Positions 7,195 to 15,821 of a stretch of DNA of 47,866 nt are shown in pieces. The translations under genes and the position numbers were made by a program. A model generated the notes under the pieces. That model was not told the DNA's origin, made no database searches, and worked only from the letters and a program-made list of their open reading frames with translations. Each line of letters opens with the position of its first letter. Within the stretch, counting starts at the first letter, position 1. Source of the DNA: a virus; the IMG/VR virus record IMGVR_UViG_3300046522_000161, positions 1-47,866 of that record. One strand, 5' to 3'.

Positions 7195-8601
7195 TTATTT
7201 TCGCATGCGCCCGCCCATGACTTTGCCGGCCCATACCAGCGGGTTTTTATAGCCGCGCTTCCTGCCCAGGTCGGCCAGCGCGCCCAGGTCTTTGCATGCG
7301 GCCTGTTCCGCCAGCAGTCGCGCCCTGGTGGCTTTCTTGTCCGCCTCGCTGGCTTCCTGCAGTTCGCCGTCGGCCACTTCCAGCGGCTTATGCTCGGCCT
7401 GAAGTCGTTTCCCGCAGCTGCACACGGGCGGCGCTGGGCGGCGGTGCTGCTGGAAACAGCCGTCGCAGGTCACTGGTGGCGGCGGTGCGTTGTCGTTCGC
7501 GGCTTTCTTGCCATTGGCGCGGCCCTCCAGGGTCCATTCGCGTTCGTCGTCGGGGAACCCGTGGCGGTTCGAATTCCCGGCGTGGTCCAGCAGCTTCGCC
7601 GTGTCGCCGGGCCGCAGCGCTCGGCCCCATCGCTGCATGACCTGGGACAGCGACGCGGACGGCGCGGCGTCGATGACGGCCTTGATGGTCACGTCCCGCT
7701 GCGCCACGGCGGCAATGTCGAACCCTTCCGCGAATAGCCCTTTGTTCCACAGGACCAGGATGCGGCGGTCGGCGAATTCCTGGATGATCCGGCGGCGCTC
7801 GCCCTTGTCGGTGTTGCCGTCCAGGTGGGCGGCTGGGATGCCTGCCAGATTGAACTGCTCGGCCATGTACTGGCTGAACGCCAACGACGGCGCGAAGCCC
7901 ACGGTCAGTTCGCCGGCCGCGTGTTTGCGCCAATGCGCGATGATGTCGCCCAGCAGCTTCGGCTTGTCCTGCTTTGCTTCGACCTCGGACGCAATGAAGT
8001 CGCCCATGCGCTTGCCAACGCCGGTCACGTCCATGCCGCCATTCGGAACCCATATCCGATAGTCGGATAGGAAGCCCTTGGACATCAGCCAGGCCGGCGT
8101 TGGTCCTGGTATCAGCACGTCGAACTGGTCATCCAGGCCGCTGCCGTCCAGCCGCCAGGGCGTCGCCGACAGGCCGATGACCAGCGTGCCGTTGTCGGTC
8201 AGCCACTTGATGACGGCAGCCCAGCCAGCAGCCCCGCCATGGTGGCATTCGTCCAGAATCGCGATGCGAGGCGGGCGAAGCTTACCCAGGCGGCCCTTCA
8301 GCGTATCGATGCTGCAGACCTGGACCTGCATGCGCGTGTTCATGGGAACGCCGGCGGCGATGAATCCGTGTGCGATACCGAACTTTGCGAACGTCTTTGA
8401 CGTGCCGTCCAGCAGTTCGACCCTGTGACAAATGAACCAGGTGTCGGCCCCGCGCGCAGCCGTTTGCCCGGCGATATACGACGCCATGACGGTTTTGCCG
8501 CTGCCGGTCGGCGACTGGAGCAGCACGCGGCGTTTCGTTTTCAGGGCTGCGCGGGTGCGCGCCACCAGGTCGGCCTGGTCATCCCGTAATTGTATTTGCA
8601 T
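7195..8601 (-). CDS. Superfamily 2 DEAD-like helicase with C-terminal zinc motif
   Basis: The protein is 468 residues from ATG 8601 (MQIQLRDDQ), which matches the usual start of phage SF2 helicases. It shows Walker A PTGSGKT at 31-37, Walker B DECH at 117-120, motif III SATPW, and later helicase motifs ending with a QRWGRALRPG arginine-finger segment. After an AANDN linker comes a CDGC...CSCGK zinc motif. It likely unwinds or remodels DNA during replication or recombination. It is the first leftward gene from the divergent control region. Confidence 0.88.
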   Translation of the reverse strand: MQIQLRDDQADLVARTRAALKTKRRVLLQSPTGSGKTVMASYIAGQTAARGADTWFICHRVELLDGTSKTFAKFGIAHGFIAAGVPMNTRMQVQVCSIDTLKGRLGKLRPPRIAILDECHHGGAAGWAAVIKWLTDNGTLVIGLSATPWRLDGSGLDDQFDVLIPGPTPAWLMSKGFLSDYRIWVPNGGMDVTGVGKRMGDFIASEVEAKQDKPKLLGDIIAHWRKHAAGELTVGFAPSLAFSQYMAEQFNLAGIPAAHLDGNTDKGERRRIIQEFADRRILVLWNKGLFAEGFDIAAVAQRDVTIKAVIDAAPSASLSQVMQRWGRALRPGDTAKLLDHAGNSNRHGFPDDEREWTLEGRANGKKAANDNAPPPPVTCDGCFQQHRRPAPPVCSCGKRLQAEHKPLEVADGELQEASEADKKATRARLLAEQAACKDLGALADLGRKRGYKNPLVWAGKVMGGRMRK

Positions 8602-8606
8602 AACGA

Positions 8607-8655
8607 TTGATAATTTCCGATCAGCAATTATAACTTCCAGAAGGACACTGATGAC
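8607..8655. promoter_or_regulatory. Divergent early promoter region
   Basis: Rightward: TTGATA (8607-8612), 16-base spacer, TATAAC (8629-8634). Leftward on the - strand: TATAAT (8632-8627) with TTGTCA about 19 bases upstream, a long spacer. The two -10 boxes overlap, so the promoters probably compete or share a regulator. The leftward one serves the helicase block and the rightward one the 8724-12674 operon. Confidence 0.6.
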
Positions 8656-8710
8656 AATTTTTAGGGCAAGATTCCGACGCAATCCAGAGTTGGATTCCGG
8701 GACCTACTGA
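8651..8710 (+). CDS. Possible 19-residue leader peptide
   Basis: AAGGAC lies 4 bases upstream of ATG 8651, a much better Shine-Dalgarno than that of the regulator gene downstream. The frame (MTIFRARFRRNPELDSGTY) ends at TGA 8710, 13 bases before the regulator start at 8724. A translated leader could couple or attenuate expression of that gene. It is too short for homology support. Confidence 0.4.
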   Translation: MTIFRARFRRNPELDSGTY

Positions 8711-8723
8711 TAGAGCGTCAGAA

Positions 8724-9134
8724 ATGCCCCAGTCAAAACGTTATGCACAGGGATTAATCGCCTCGCGGCTGCTGCTGGCGATGGTCAAGACGCTGGCCGC
8801 GACAATGGCGGCGGATGGAATGGACGACCCGTCGCTGATCGATGTCATCCTGGTCTGCGCGGTGTTCATCGGGCAGGCGGAACGGCGGCCTATGACGGCT
8901 GCGAAGCTGGCCGCATACGTTGGAATTCCTAGGGCTACAGTCGTCCGCCGTCTGGCGCGCATGGCCGAACTTGGGATGCTGCGCCAGGACGATAGGAAGC
9001 GATGGGCTATCCCGTTCGACTCGGCACGCCGGCTCGCGCACCTGGACGCCACCAGTGATGCGCTGACGCAACATCTGCGCAGGGCCGCTGACGAGTTGTC
9101 CAAAATGGACACGCGCAACATTGCTAAGCCATAA
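8724..9134 (+). CDS. Winged-helix transcriptional regulator (MarR-like), candidate lysogeny switch protein
   Basis: The 136-residue protein has a winged-helix segment at about residues 54-93 (TAAKLAAYVGIPRATVVRRL, then a RMAELGMLRQDDR wing) preceded by a helical dimerisation-like N-terminus. It is the first gene of the rightward operon and faces a divergent promoter region. No CI-type repressor with a peptidase domain is seen anywhere, so this is the best candidate to control the early switch, by position only. The alternative is a plain early-operon regulator. Confidence 0.72.
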   Translation: MPQSKRYAQGLIASRLLLAMVKTLAATMAADGMDDPSLIDVILVCAVFIGQAERRPMTAAKLAAYVGIPRATVVRRLARMAELGMLRQDDRKRWAIPFDSARRLAHLDATSDALTQHLRRAADELSKMDTRNIAKP

Positions 9135-9217
9135 CCGCTGGCCCTAAGACAAGCGCACCGTGACGCGAAACAAGCTGTCGTGAACGGATGCGGAACCAGG
9201 GCCATGCGGGCAATCAC

Positions 9218-9271
9218 GTACCTTCATTTTAGGTACATTTGTTTCACTCAGGCTCAGGATTTTGCTATAAT
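9218..9271 (+). promoter_or_regulatory. Rightward promoter with GTACCT-N7-AGGTAC operator
   Basis: TTTCAC (9242-9247), an 18-base spacer and a perfect TATAAT (9266-9271) precede the nuclease gene. Just upstream a perfect six-base inverted repeat, GTACCT (9218-9223) and AGGTAC (9231-9236), looks like a dimeric regulator site. The winged-helix protein encoded just before is a plausible ligand. Confidence 0.7.
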
Positions 9272-9296
9272 AAAACTTTCCTGACGGAACAAAACT

Positions 9297-10439
9297 ATGA
9301 AACCAGGCGTCTATAGCGACATCAGCAATGCCGAATACCACGGCGGACCTGGCGTCAGTAATTCGGGTTTGGCTCTGATCCGGCGCAGCCCGCTGCATTT
9401 CCGTGCGCGCCAGCTGGCCGCAAATGACAACGCGCCCACGGCGGCGCAGGCCATCGGCACGGCGTTCCATGCGCTGCTGCTTGAGCCGGAATCGTTCTAT
9501 CGGGATTATTGTCTCGGCCTGCGCCAGTCCGACGTGCCGGGCGTCATCGACAGCCGCGACCAGCTGGTGGACATGATCGCCAAGCTGAACGAAGGCCGGC
9601 TGCCCAGATTGGCGACCACTGGTAGCAAGGCGGACATGGTGGGCCGAATTCTGGAAGCGGACAGGTTGGACGAAACCGCGCGGGCCGACCTGGAATCGCT
9701 GGGCAGTGCCGATCTGAAAGAATGGCTCAATACGATCAACCAGACCCGCCCCGGCCTGCTCTCCACCAGCGGGACCATCGCCGAACTGGCGGCCCGCCTG
9801 CGCGCCGAAGGCGTCAGCCTGAAGCTGTGGGACGAAGCGAAGGCCGAATGGCTCGCGAACAACGGCCAGCGAATCGTCCTGAAGCCCGAAGAATGGGACC
9901 AGCTGATGTCTATGCGCGATGCCGTGATGGCGCACCCCATCGCCCGCGCGCTGCTGACCGGCAGGCCCGGCAAGGCGGAACAGTCCGTGTACTGGGTGGA
10001 CCAGGCCACGGGCGTGCTGTGCCGCTGCCGGCCGGACTTCTGGCGCGACGACAACCTGATCGTGGACCTGAAGACGACGGAAGACGCCAGCCCTGAAGGG
10101 TTCGCCAAGTCCATCGCGAACTGGTCGTACGACACGCAGGACGCCTTCTACACGGACGGCATCCTAGCGGCCACGGGCAAGCCCTTGCGCGCGTTCGTGT
10201 TCCTGGCTGTCGAGAAATCGGCGCGAGTGGTCGAAGGCCAGCCGCTGGGCGTCGCCGTGTACCAGCTGGACGAAGCCGGCCGCGAATTGGGCCGCGCCAA
10301 GTACCGGGAAGACCTGGGCGTGTATGCCCAGTGCATCAAGACGGGCATCTGGCCGTGCTACGGCGACAAGCTGCAGACAATCAGCCTGCCGCAGTGGCAC
10401 ATGAACAAGAACGCGCACCTGTTGGACCGGAGCGCTTGA
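9297..10439 (+). CDS. RecE-like PD-(D/E)XK exonuclease with inserted helical domain
   Basis: The 380-residue protein resembles the RecE/DUF3799 exodeoxyribonuclease VIII family. An N-terminal YHGGPGVSNSGLALIRRSP motif and AIGTAFHALLLEPE precede the nuclease core CRCRPDFWRDDNLIVDLKTT, with the catalytic D, D-x-K near residues 244-260. Residues 85-185 form an inserted helical region absent from minimal members. It also carries AANDN at residues 41-45. It probably resects DNA ends for recombination together with the ATPase and SSB downstream. Confidence 0.82.
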   Translation: MKPGVYSDISNAEYHGGPGVSNSGLALIRRSPLHFRARQLAANDNAPTAAQAIGTAFHALLLEPESFYRDYCLGLRQSDVPGVIDSRDQLVDMIAKLNEGRLPRLATTGSKADMVGRILEADRLDETARADLESLGSADLKEWLNTINQTRPGLLSTSGTIAELAARLRAEGVSLKLWDEAKAEWLANNGQRIVLKPEEWDQLMSMRDAVMAHPIARALLTGRPGKAEQSVYWVDQATGVLCRCRPDFWRDDNLIVDLKTTEDASPEGFAKSIANWSYDTQDAFYTDGILAATGKPLRAFVFLAVEKSARVVEGQPLGVAVYQLDEAGRELGRAKYREDLGVYAQCIKTGIWPCYGDKLQTISLPQWHMNKNAHLLDRSA

Positions 10440-10467
10440 AGTAAATTCACCTGGGGTATTCCAAAAC

Positions 10468-11442
10468 ATGAGTATCTTTACAATCGAAGAAGCCGAACGC
10501 GAAGGCGCGCGGCTTGTGGTCGGCCTGGACGGCGTGTCCGGCGGCGGAAAGACGTACACGGCCCTGCAGCTGGCGTGGGGCATGGCCAACTACAACAGCA
10601 AAAAGGTCGGGTTCATCTGTACGGAGAACAAGCGCGGCCGGCTGTATTCGAACAGCCTGGTTGACCAGGACGGCGTGGTGCAGCGCTTCCTGATCGGCGA
10701 CCTGGTCGCGCCGTTCTCGCCGCAGCGCTACATCGAAGCCATCCAGGCGTTCGAACGCGCCGGCGTGGAAGTGCTGGTGATCGACAGCGTATCGCACGAA
10801 TGGGAAGGCATCGGCGGCTGTGACGACATCGCGAACGCGCCGGGACCGGATGGCCGCGCGCCGAAGAACCCGCGTTGGAACCAGGCGAAGGCGGAACACA
10901 AGCGCTTCATGAACACCCTGCTGCAGTCGCCCATGCACATCATCGTCTGCATGCGAGCCCGCGAAAAAACGAAGCAGGAATACGTGGACGGCAAACTGAA
11001 AATCACGCCGCTGGGCGTACAGCCGATCCAGGAGAAAAATTTCGTCTTCGAACTGACGGCCAGCCTGCGCATGTGGGACGGCGGCAAGGCCCAGGAAGTC
11101 CTGAAGTGCCCGGCTGAACTGACGCACATCCTGGGTCGTCAGAACGACTACATCACGGCGGCGGACGGCGCGGCCCTGCGTGCCTGGGTGGACGGCGCGA
11201 AGCAACTGGACCCCGCAGTGGAGCGCGCCCGCAGCAACCTGTCGCTGGTCTGCGAACAGGGCATGGAAGCGCTGTCGGCAGCCTGGGCGGCGACGCCGAA
11301 GGCGATCCAGAAGGCCATCGGCAAGGAAGGTCTGGCCGCGTTCAAGGCGTCCGCCCAGGCGTTCGACGCCAATCGCACCACGCCCGAACAGGCTGGCGTG
11401 GACGACCTCAACGCAGAACTGGCCAGCCAGGCCGCCGCGTAA
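10468..11442 (+). CDS. Sak4-like RecA-fold ATPase (single-strand annealing/recombination)
   Basis: The 324-residue protein has an N-terminal RecA-like ATPase core. The Walker A is GVSGGGKTYTAL near residues 24-35, the Walker B is EVLVIDSVSHEWEG near 97-110, and an IVCMRAREKT strand follows. The C-terminal 100 residues are helical. Sak4-type proteins work with a cognate SSB, and one is encoded at 12261. Together with the RecE-like nuclease this forms a phage recombination module. Confidence 0.82.
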   Translation: MSIFTIEEAEREGARLVVGLDGVSGGGKTYTALQLAWGMANYNSKKVGFICTENKRGRLYSNSLVDQDGVVQRFLIGDLVAPFSPQRYIEAIQAFERAGVEVLVIDSVSHEWEGIGGCDDIANAPGPDGRAPKNPRWNQAKAEHKRFMNTLLQSPMHIIVCMRAREKTKQEYVDGKLKITPLGVQPIQEKNFVFELTASLRMWDGGKAQEVLKCPAELTHILGRQNDYITAADGAALRAWVDGAKQLDPAVERARSNLSLVCEQGMEALSAAWAATPKAIQKAIGKEGLAAFKASAQAFDANRTTPEQAGVDDLNAELASQAAA

Positions 11443-11457
11443 CACGGAACCGGATCA

Positions 11458-11664
11458 ATGCCCGTAACGCAGAAATACCTGACGCCCGACGAACTGGTTG
11501 TTCGCTGGGGCGGCTCGCACACGAAGGGAACCCTGGCGAACTGGCGCAGCCAGAAAAAGGGGCCGCCCTTCGTCAAGCGCGGCGCGAAAGTGCTGTACCC
11601 CCTGGACAAGCTGGAAGCGTACGACGCCGCCAACGACAATCAGACGACCGATGAACAAAACTGA
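11458..11664 (+). CDS. Excisionase-like MerR/HTH_17 protein
   Basis: The 68-residue protein opens YLTPDELVVRWGGS, then TLANWRSQKKGPPFVKRGAKVLYPLDKLEAY, the winged-helix pattern of small excisionases and HTH_17 proteins. AANDN is near its C-terminus. A role as Xis directing the integrase at attP is plausible from family but not proven, since it lies in the recombination operon and not beside int. Confidence 0.65.
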   Translation: MPVTQKYLTPDELVVRWGGSHTKGTLANWRSQKKGPPFVKRGAKVLYPLDKLEAYDAANDNQTTDEQN

Positions 11665-12034
11665 AACCATCACACTGGACGCGCCAGGCTACGACAGCCT
11701 GGCCGTTGTCCTGAAGCGCGCGTTCGACCAGGCCAGCGCAGGCAAGGGCCGCGAACGCCACGCCAACGCGCTGCCGTTCCACGAACAGCCAATGCAGCAG
11801 ATCGCCAAGAGGCGCGGCGTTGGCTTCCTGCTGGGACAGGCAGACAAGAAGTCCGAAGAAGCCATGGGTCTGCCACCAGGTCGCGATGTAGCCGAACTGC
11901 TGGGCGCAATCGTCTACCTGGCCGGCGCTGTGATCTTCCTGGAGCGACAGCGCGCTGCAAGCGGGCCGGTGCAGGACAACACGCTTACGCCCGCCGGCGT
12001 GGTCGCCCGCATGAACGAACGCCGGCATGACTGA
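11651..12034 (+). CDS. Hypothetical recombination-operon protein
   Basis: The 127-residue protein starts MNKTETITLDAPGYD. It overlaps the excisionase-like gene by 14 bases and the next gene by 8. Its middle contains ALPFHEQPMQQIAKRRGVGFLLGQADKKSEEA and its end is helical. No family recognised. The overlaps on both sides support the start at 11651. Confidence 0.7.
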   Translation: MNKTETITLDAPGYDSLAVVLKRAFDQASAGKGRERHANALPFHEQPMQQIAKRRGVGFLLGQADKKSEEAMGLPPGRDVAELLGAIVYLAGAVIFLERQRAASGPVQDNTLTPAGVVARMNERRHD

Positions 12035-12233
12035 CCTGTTTGATCATGCCCAGGCAACGGAAGCCCTGGAAACCGATGCGGCGTTGCGTGCCCAGCATAT
12101 GCGCGCCGCACTGGCCCCAAGGATCGACCCGACCGGCGAATGCCTGAACCCGCTGTGTGGCGAACCGCTGGACCCGCCGCAGCTGTTTTGCGGCCCGAAG
12201 TGCGCGCGGGAACACGCCCGCCGCAGCAAATAA
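12027..12233 (+). CDS. Small C4 zinc-finger protein
   Basis: The 68-residue protein has a helical N-terminus and a C-terminal four-cysteine knuckle (GECLNPLCGEPL, LFCGPKCAREHARR), like TraR/DksA-type or other phage zinc proteins. It starts within the end of the previous gene. A role in transcription is possible but not supported beyond fold. Confidence 0.7.
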   Translation: MTDLFDHAQATEALETDAALRAQHMRAALAPRIDPTGECLNPLCGEPLDPPQLFCGPKCAREHARRSK

Positions 12234-12260
12234 TTTCACTCACGAAGGAACACCAACACC

Positions 12261-12674
12261 ATGAAAACCATCGGACTGGCCCGCCTGGGCCGCGACGCGG
12301 AAATCCGCTACACGCCGGGCGGCGACGCCGTTTGTAACCTGTCGCTGGCCGTGAACTACGGCCAGAAGGACCAGAGCGGAAACCGCCCAACGCAGTGGAT
12401 CGACGCCAGCCTGTGGGGCAAGCGCGCCGAAGCCCTGGCCCAGTATCTGGTCAAGGGAAGCGTCCACTGTTTCACGCTGGAAGACATCCACCTGGAGACG
12501 TACCAGGGCAAGAATGGCGAAGGCGTGAAGCTGGTCGCCCGCGTGCTGGATGTCGAACTGGGGCCGCGTGTCGGCGGCGAACAGCCGGCGTCGCAGCCAG
12601 CCCAGCGTCAGCCCACGCCGGCCGCACGGCCGAAGCCCGCGCCACAGCCGGATGACGACGACATCCCGTTTTAA
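12261..12674 (+). CDS. ssb: Single-stranded DNA-binding protein
   Basis: The 137-residue OB-fold protein begins MKTIGLARLGRDAEIRYTPGG. It contains the WIDASLWGKRAEAL strand, a flexible Pro/Gln-rich linker, and the acidic tip DDDDIPF typical of bacterial SSB C-termini that recruit partners. AAGGA lies 9 bases before ATG 12261. It closes the rightward recombination operon just before a terminator. Confidence 0.93.
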   Translation: MKTIGLARLGRDAEIRYTPGGDAVCNLSLAVNYGQKDQSGNRPTQWIDASLWGKRAEALAQYLVKGSVHCFTLEDIHLETYQGKNGEGVKLVARVLDVELGPRVGGEQPASQPAQRQPTPAARPKPAPQPDDDDIPF

Positions 12675-12680
12675 AACAGA

Positions 12681-12700
12681 AACCCGCCAGTTGGCGGGTT
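12681..12700 (+). terminator. Terminator of the rightward operon
   Basis: AACCCGCC (12681-12688), loop AGTT and GGCGGGTT (12693-12700) followed by TTT form a strong intrinsic terminator directly after the SSB stop. The leftward gene at 12709 converges on it. On the - strand its T-run is weaker, so it acts mainly rightward. Confidence 0.88.
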
Positions 12701-12708
12701 TTTCATAG

Positions 12709-13344
12709 TTACACGACCAGTTCGATTTCCATGGTTCGCGAGTCAATGCGGCCCTGGTCCGTCGTGATTTCGCATTCGACGCGGTGCCTGTAGCCGCCCA
12801 CGCCGCCGCGAATCCACGTCGTCACAACGCCGCCGTCGATGCTGGCGGCCCCCATTTGCCCCGCAGGCCCCCTGAAGACGTACGACGCAATCCCGTCATC
12901 CACGGCTGCCAGGTACGGCCCCCAGTCGAACGAATAATCCAGCTTCGCGCTGGCCGCCTTCCTGAAGCGCGGCATGGCGGCTGGCCGATCTTCTGCCGGA
13001 ATGACGAACGTGCGCGACTGCGCGCGGACGTAAGGGTGTTCCGCCTGTGCGACCTGGTAGGACGCCACGAACGACGCAGAAACCTGCGTCAGCCCACTGG
13101 CGACGGAATATGAAAAGCTGGCCGATGCGGCGACGCGGGAGCGTACGTTGTAGGACGCCACGAGTTGGCCGGCGACGGACTGCCTGATGGTGTAGGACGC
13201 CGCCAGGCTGCTCGACACGCGCGCCTTGATGTCGTAGGCGGCAGCGAACGACGACGACACGGTGCCGCTGCCGCCGCTGGCGAAGGACTGTGCGGCAAAT
13301 ACCGCATTGCCGCCTACGCGCTGGCTGTCGAAAACGGCAGTCAT
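12709..13344 (-). CDS. Fibre-tail adaptor-like protein with Ala/Ser-Tyr repeats
   Basis: The 211-residue protein has an N-terminal 90 residues built of about five 13-15-residue repeats of the type S-S-L-A-A-S-Y-T/D/N-I/V. The C-terminal half (YSFDWGPYLA, VVTTWIRGGVGGYRHRVECEITT, DSRTMEIEL) matches the siphophage fibre-tail adaptor family. Such proteins attach receptor-binding fibres to the tail. Its overlap with the SGNH adhesin gene at 13344 makes the pair a likely attachment unit. Confidence 0.72.
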   Translation of the reverse strand: MTAVFDSQRVGGNAVFAAQSFASGGSGTVSSSFAAAYDIKARVSSSLAASYTIRQSVAGQLVASYNVRSRVAASASFSYSVASGLTQVSASFVASYQVAQAEHPYVRAQSRTFVIPAEDRPAAMPRFRKAASAKLDYSFDWGPYLAAVDDGIASYVFRGPAGQMGAASIDGGVVTTWIRGGVGGYRHRVECEITTDQGRIDSRTMEIELVV

Positions 13345-15812
13345 TACGCCACCACTACCGGGCCGCTGAACGCCTTGGCTGCAGGCGATTGCGTGGTGGT
13401 GCCGTCACTGTCCGTGATGTCCAGCCAGCCGATCCCGCCAGACGCCAGGCTGGTGTTCACGTTGATGACCAGCTGACCGCTGCCGTCCGTGGTTTCCACG
13501 GCCCCCTGCGATGTCGGGGCCGCGAAGATGTCGGGCCGGGCCTGGTCGAAAAACGCCCACTTTAAGCCGGACAGGTTCGTGCGCGGGCTCCCAGCCGCGT
13601 CGGTCAGCGTGATTGTCACGGTGCGTGCGGTCGTGGCTGCCGGGGCCGTCAGCGCGGTTCGGATGGCGGCGGCTGCCAGTGGCGCAATGTGCGTGATGTT
13701 CTCGTTTCCGTACGGGTGCAGGGCGTCGCTGGAGTTTGCCGTATTGAACCAGCCGTTCGTGTCCACATAGGTGACGCGGGAAGGCGTCGTGCACGCGGCA
13801 ATTGCATTCTGCAACTGCGTAGCATGCGTGGCGTCCTTGAACGGGCGCAGAACGATAATTTTTGCCGTGGTCGCGGCCAGAAGGCCGTTCAGAACCGTGG
13901 TCGCGCTGGTGGTCACGTCTGTGCTGTCGTTTGTGCCCATCATCCAGACAATTAAATCGGGCGACGGCGAGAACGAACGCGCTACGCCAGAATACAGGTA
14001 GTTGTACGTGCCGGTGAACGCGGGGACGGAGCCAGAGCCGGTTTTGTTGAAGCCAGTGGCCCCAAAGCCAACGTTTCCGATTTCAGCGCCAAGGATGCGC
14101 GCGACCTCAAGCGACCAACCCTGGCCCGCATCGTTTCTGTCGGTGTCGTTCGTCGCCGTCATATTGACGGTGCGGACGCCCTCGGTGATGCTGTCGCCAT
14201 AGAAAATCGCCTTGAGCGGCAGCGCGGTCGGTGCGCTGATCGTTTTGCCGACGTCCAGGATGATGCCAGTCAGCCTAACGGCGGTGGCCTGCGTGCTCCA
14301 CCTGGCCTGCGTTTCCGTCATGCTCTTGACCAGGACTTCCAGCAGGTGGCCGCCCTTGCTGGCGTAGTCCGCCGTGTCGCTGGGAATCGTTATCGCGACC
14401 GAAGCGGCGATGGGAACGGTGATCCAGGGGCCGAAGCGGTCAACGCGATAAGAAATTTGCGGAATTGGCGATGCAATGCCGGTCATATCGAAGTTCAGCG
14501 TGCAAGTCGTGCCGCCGAAAATCGTTTTGAAATATGCGCCAGCGTTGATGGTTTTCGCGGCCGATGCCTGAATGTCCCAGTTGTAGGGCGAAAACAGCAC
14601 GTTGCCGGTGCCGCTGGTCAATGCATTGTTCGCCGCTGCCACTGGGACCGTGACAGTGGCAGTGCCCGCCTTCGTGCCGTCCTGAGCGCTGGTGGCCGTG
14701 ATCGTGGCGGACTGCGCACTGCCGGTTGCCGCTGGTGCGGTGTACAGGCCAGAGCTATTAATTGTTCCAACGCCACTTGTGACCGCCCAGGTGACAGCCT
14801 GTGAAGGGCTGTTCGTGCCTGCGACGGTTGCCGTAAATTGTTGCGTTCCACCGCCTGATACAGTTGCTGTGGACGGCGAAACCGTGACGCTAGAAACTGT
14901 CGATGCCGCGCTGGCCGCCGTGTAGTCGATGCTCGACGGGTTGGACAGCCCGCCATTGTTCGTGACACTGATGGTCTTGGCCCCAGCGCTCGACGCGGTA
15001 TATGTGAATGTCGCCGTGGGAGATGCGCTGCTGATCGCCACGCTGGTAGGGCTGAATGTCCCGCCTGCGCCGCCATCGGATGGCGTTACAGTAACAGTCC
15101 CGGTGATCGGGCCATCAGCGCCGACCGTAAACGCGGCGGAAGCCGTACCAACCACGCCAGATGTCGGCCCAGTCAGGGTTGTCGCTGTCGCTGCGCTGAT
15201 TGTTACGGTATTGTCCAGCACGAAGTTATCGATGGACATCGCGATGGTCGCGGTGTCTTTCGAGTTGTAGACGCCAGCGTAACCTGCCGCCGTAATAGAT
15301 GCGTCAGTCTTGGTCGCAACAGGGGTTGCGCCAGGTGCGGTGTTCACCCCGGCATACACGTTGATCGTGTTGCCGATGATCTCGCACGTAATGTTCAGCG
15401 TGTCGCCGACCACGCGCGCAAGATTTACAGCGACCGCAGAACCAAGCTGCGAATATGTCCCGCCAACTTTCTTGAAGAAAAGGACGTTGAAGCCGCTGGT
15501 GGTGGTTGTGCTGAACACAACCGTGTAGTTGTTCGCGTTGGCGCTGTCGGCACGCAGGACGTGGCCGATGATCGGGTAGCGCACGCCGTTTGCGACGGTC
15601 TTCTGGCTGGTCGAAATCCGCATGTCCGCCAGCGCGCTGGCAGCGGTGTAAAGCGCGACGTCGCCATCGGCATTCGTTGAAGATGCAAGCGCATTCGCGC
15701 CGCTGACTGCGCCGTTCGTCGTAACGGACCAAGTGCCGACCTTGCTGGCCCACCCCGCAGGCAAATTTCCTGCGGTGTCGCTGTCGAAGTTGCTGCTGTA
15801 AATCGTCGTCAT
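13344..15812 (-). CDS. Multi-domain adhesin with Ig-like repeats and SGNH esterase
   Basis: The 822-residue protein has a lectin-like N-terminus (1-200), two Ig-like domains (about 205-300 and 302-390, the second BIG2-type), a beta region, then an SGNH/GDSL hydrolase from about 530. Block I GDSIT is at 539-543, block III GTND at 626-629, and block V DALHP at 696-700 supplies the Asp-His. SGNH enzymes in phage tails deacetylate surface polysaccharide. A final Ig-like domain ends the protein. It probably recognises and edits host capsule or O-antigen. Confidence 0.83.
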   Translation of the reverse strand: MTTIYSSNFDSDTAGNLPAGWASKVGTWSVTTNGAVSGANALASSTNADGDVALYTAASALADMRISTSQKTVANGVRYPIIGHVLRADSANANNYTVVFSTTTTSGFNVLFFKKVGGTYSQLGSAVAVNLARVVGDTLNITCEIIGNTINVYAGVNTAPGATPVATKTDASITAAGYAGVYNSKDTATIAMSIDNFVLDNTVTISAATATTLTGPTSGVVGTASAAFTVGADGPITGTVTVTPSDGGAGGTFSPTSVAISSASPTATFTYTASSAGAKTISVTNNGGLSNPSSIDYTAASAASTVSSVTVSPSTATVSGGGTQQFTATVAGTNSPSQAVTWAVTSGVGTINSSGLYTAPAATGSAQSATITATSAQDGTKAGTATVTVPVAAANNALTSGTGNVLFSPYNWDIQASAAKTINAGAYFKTIFGGTTCTLNFDMTGIASPIPQISYRVDRFGPWITVPIAASVAITIPSDTADYASKGGHLLEVLVKSMTETQARWSTQATAVRLTGIILDVGKTISAPTALPLKAIFYGDSITEGVRTVNMTATNDTDRNDAGQGWSLEVARILGAEIGNVGFGATGFNKTGSGSVPAFTGTYNYLYSGVARSFSPSPDLIVWMMGTNDSTDVTTSATTVLNGLLAATTAKIIVLRPFKDATHATQLQNAIAACTTPSRVTYVDTNGWFNTANSSDALHPYGNENITHIAPLAAAAIRTALTAPAATTARTVTITLTDAAGSPRTNLSGLKWAFFDQARPDIFAAPTSQGAVETTDGSGQLVINVNTSLASGGIGWLDITDSDGTTTQSPAAKAFSGPVVVA

Positions 15813-15821
15813 CGGCGGCCC

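Noticed and set aside
12672-12704. GAAACCCGCC similarity to the dispersed element
   Set aside because: It is the stem of the SSB terminator and lacks the ACCACAAG part.
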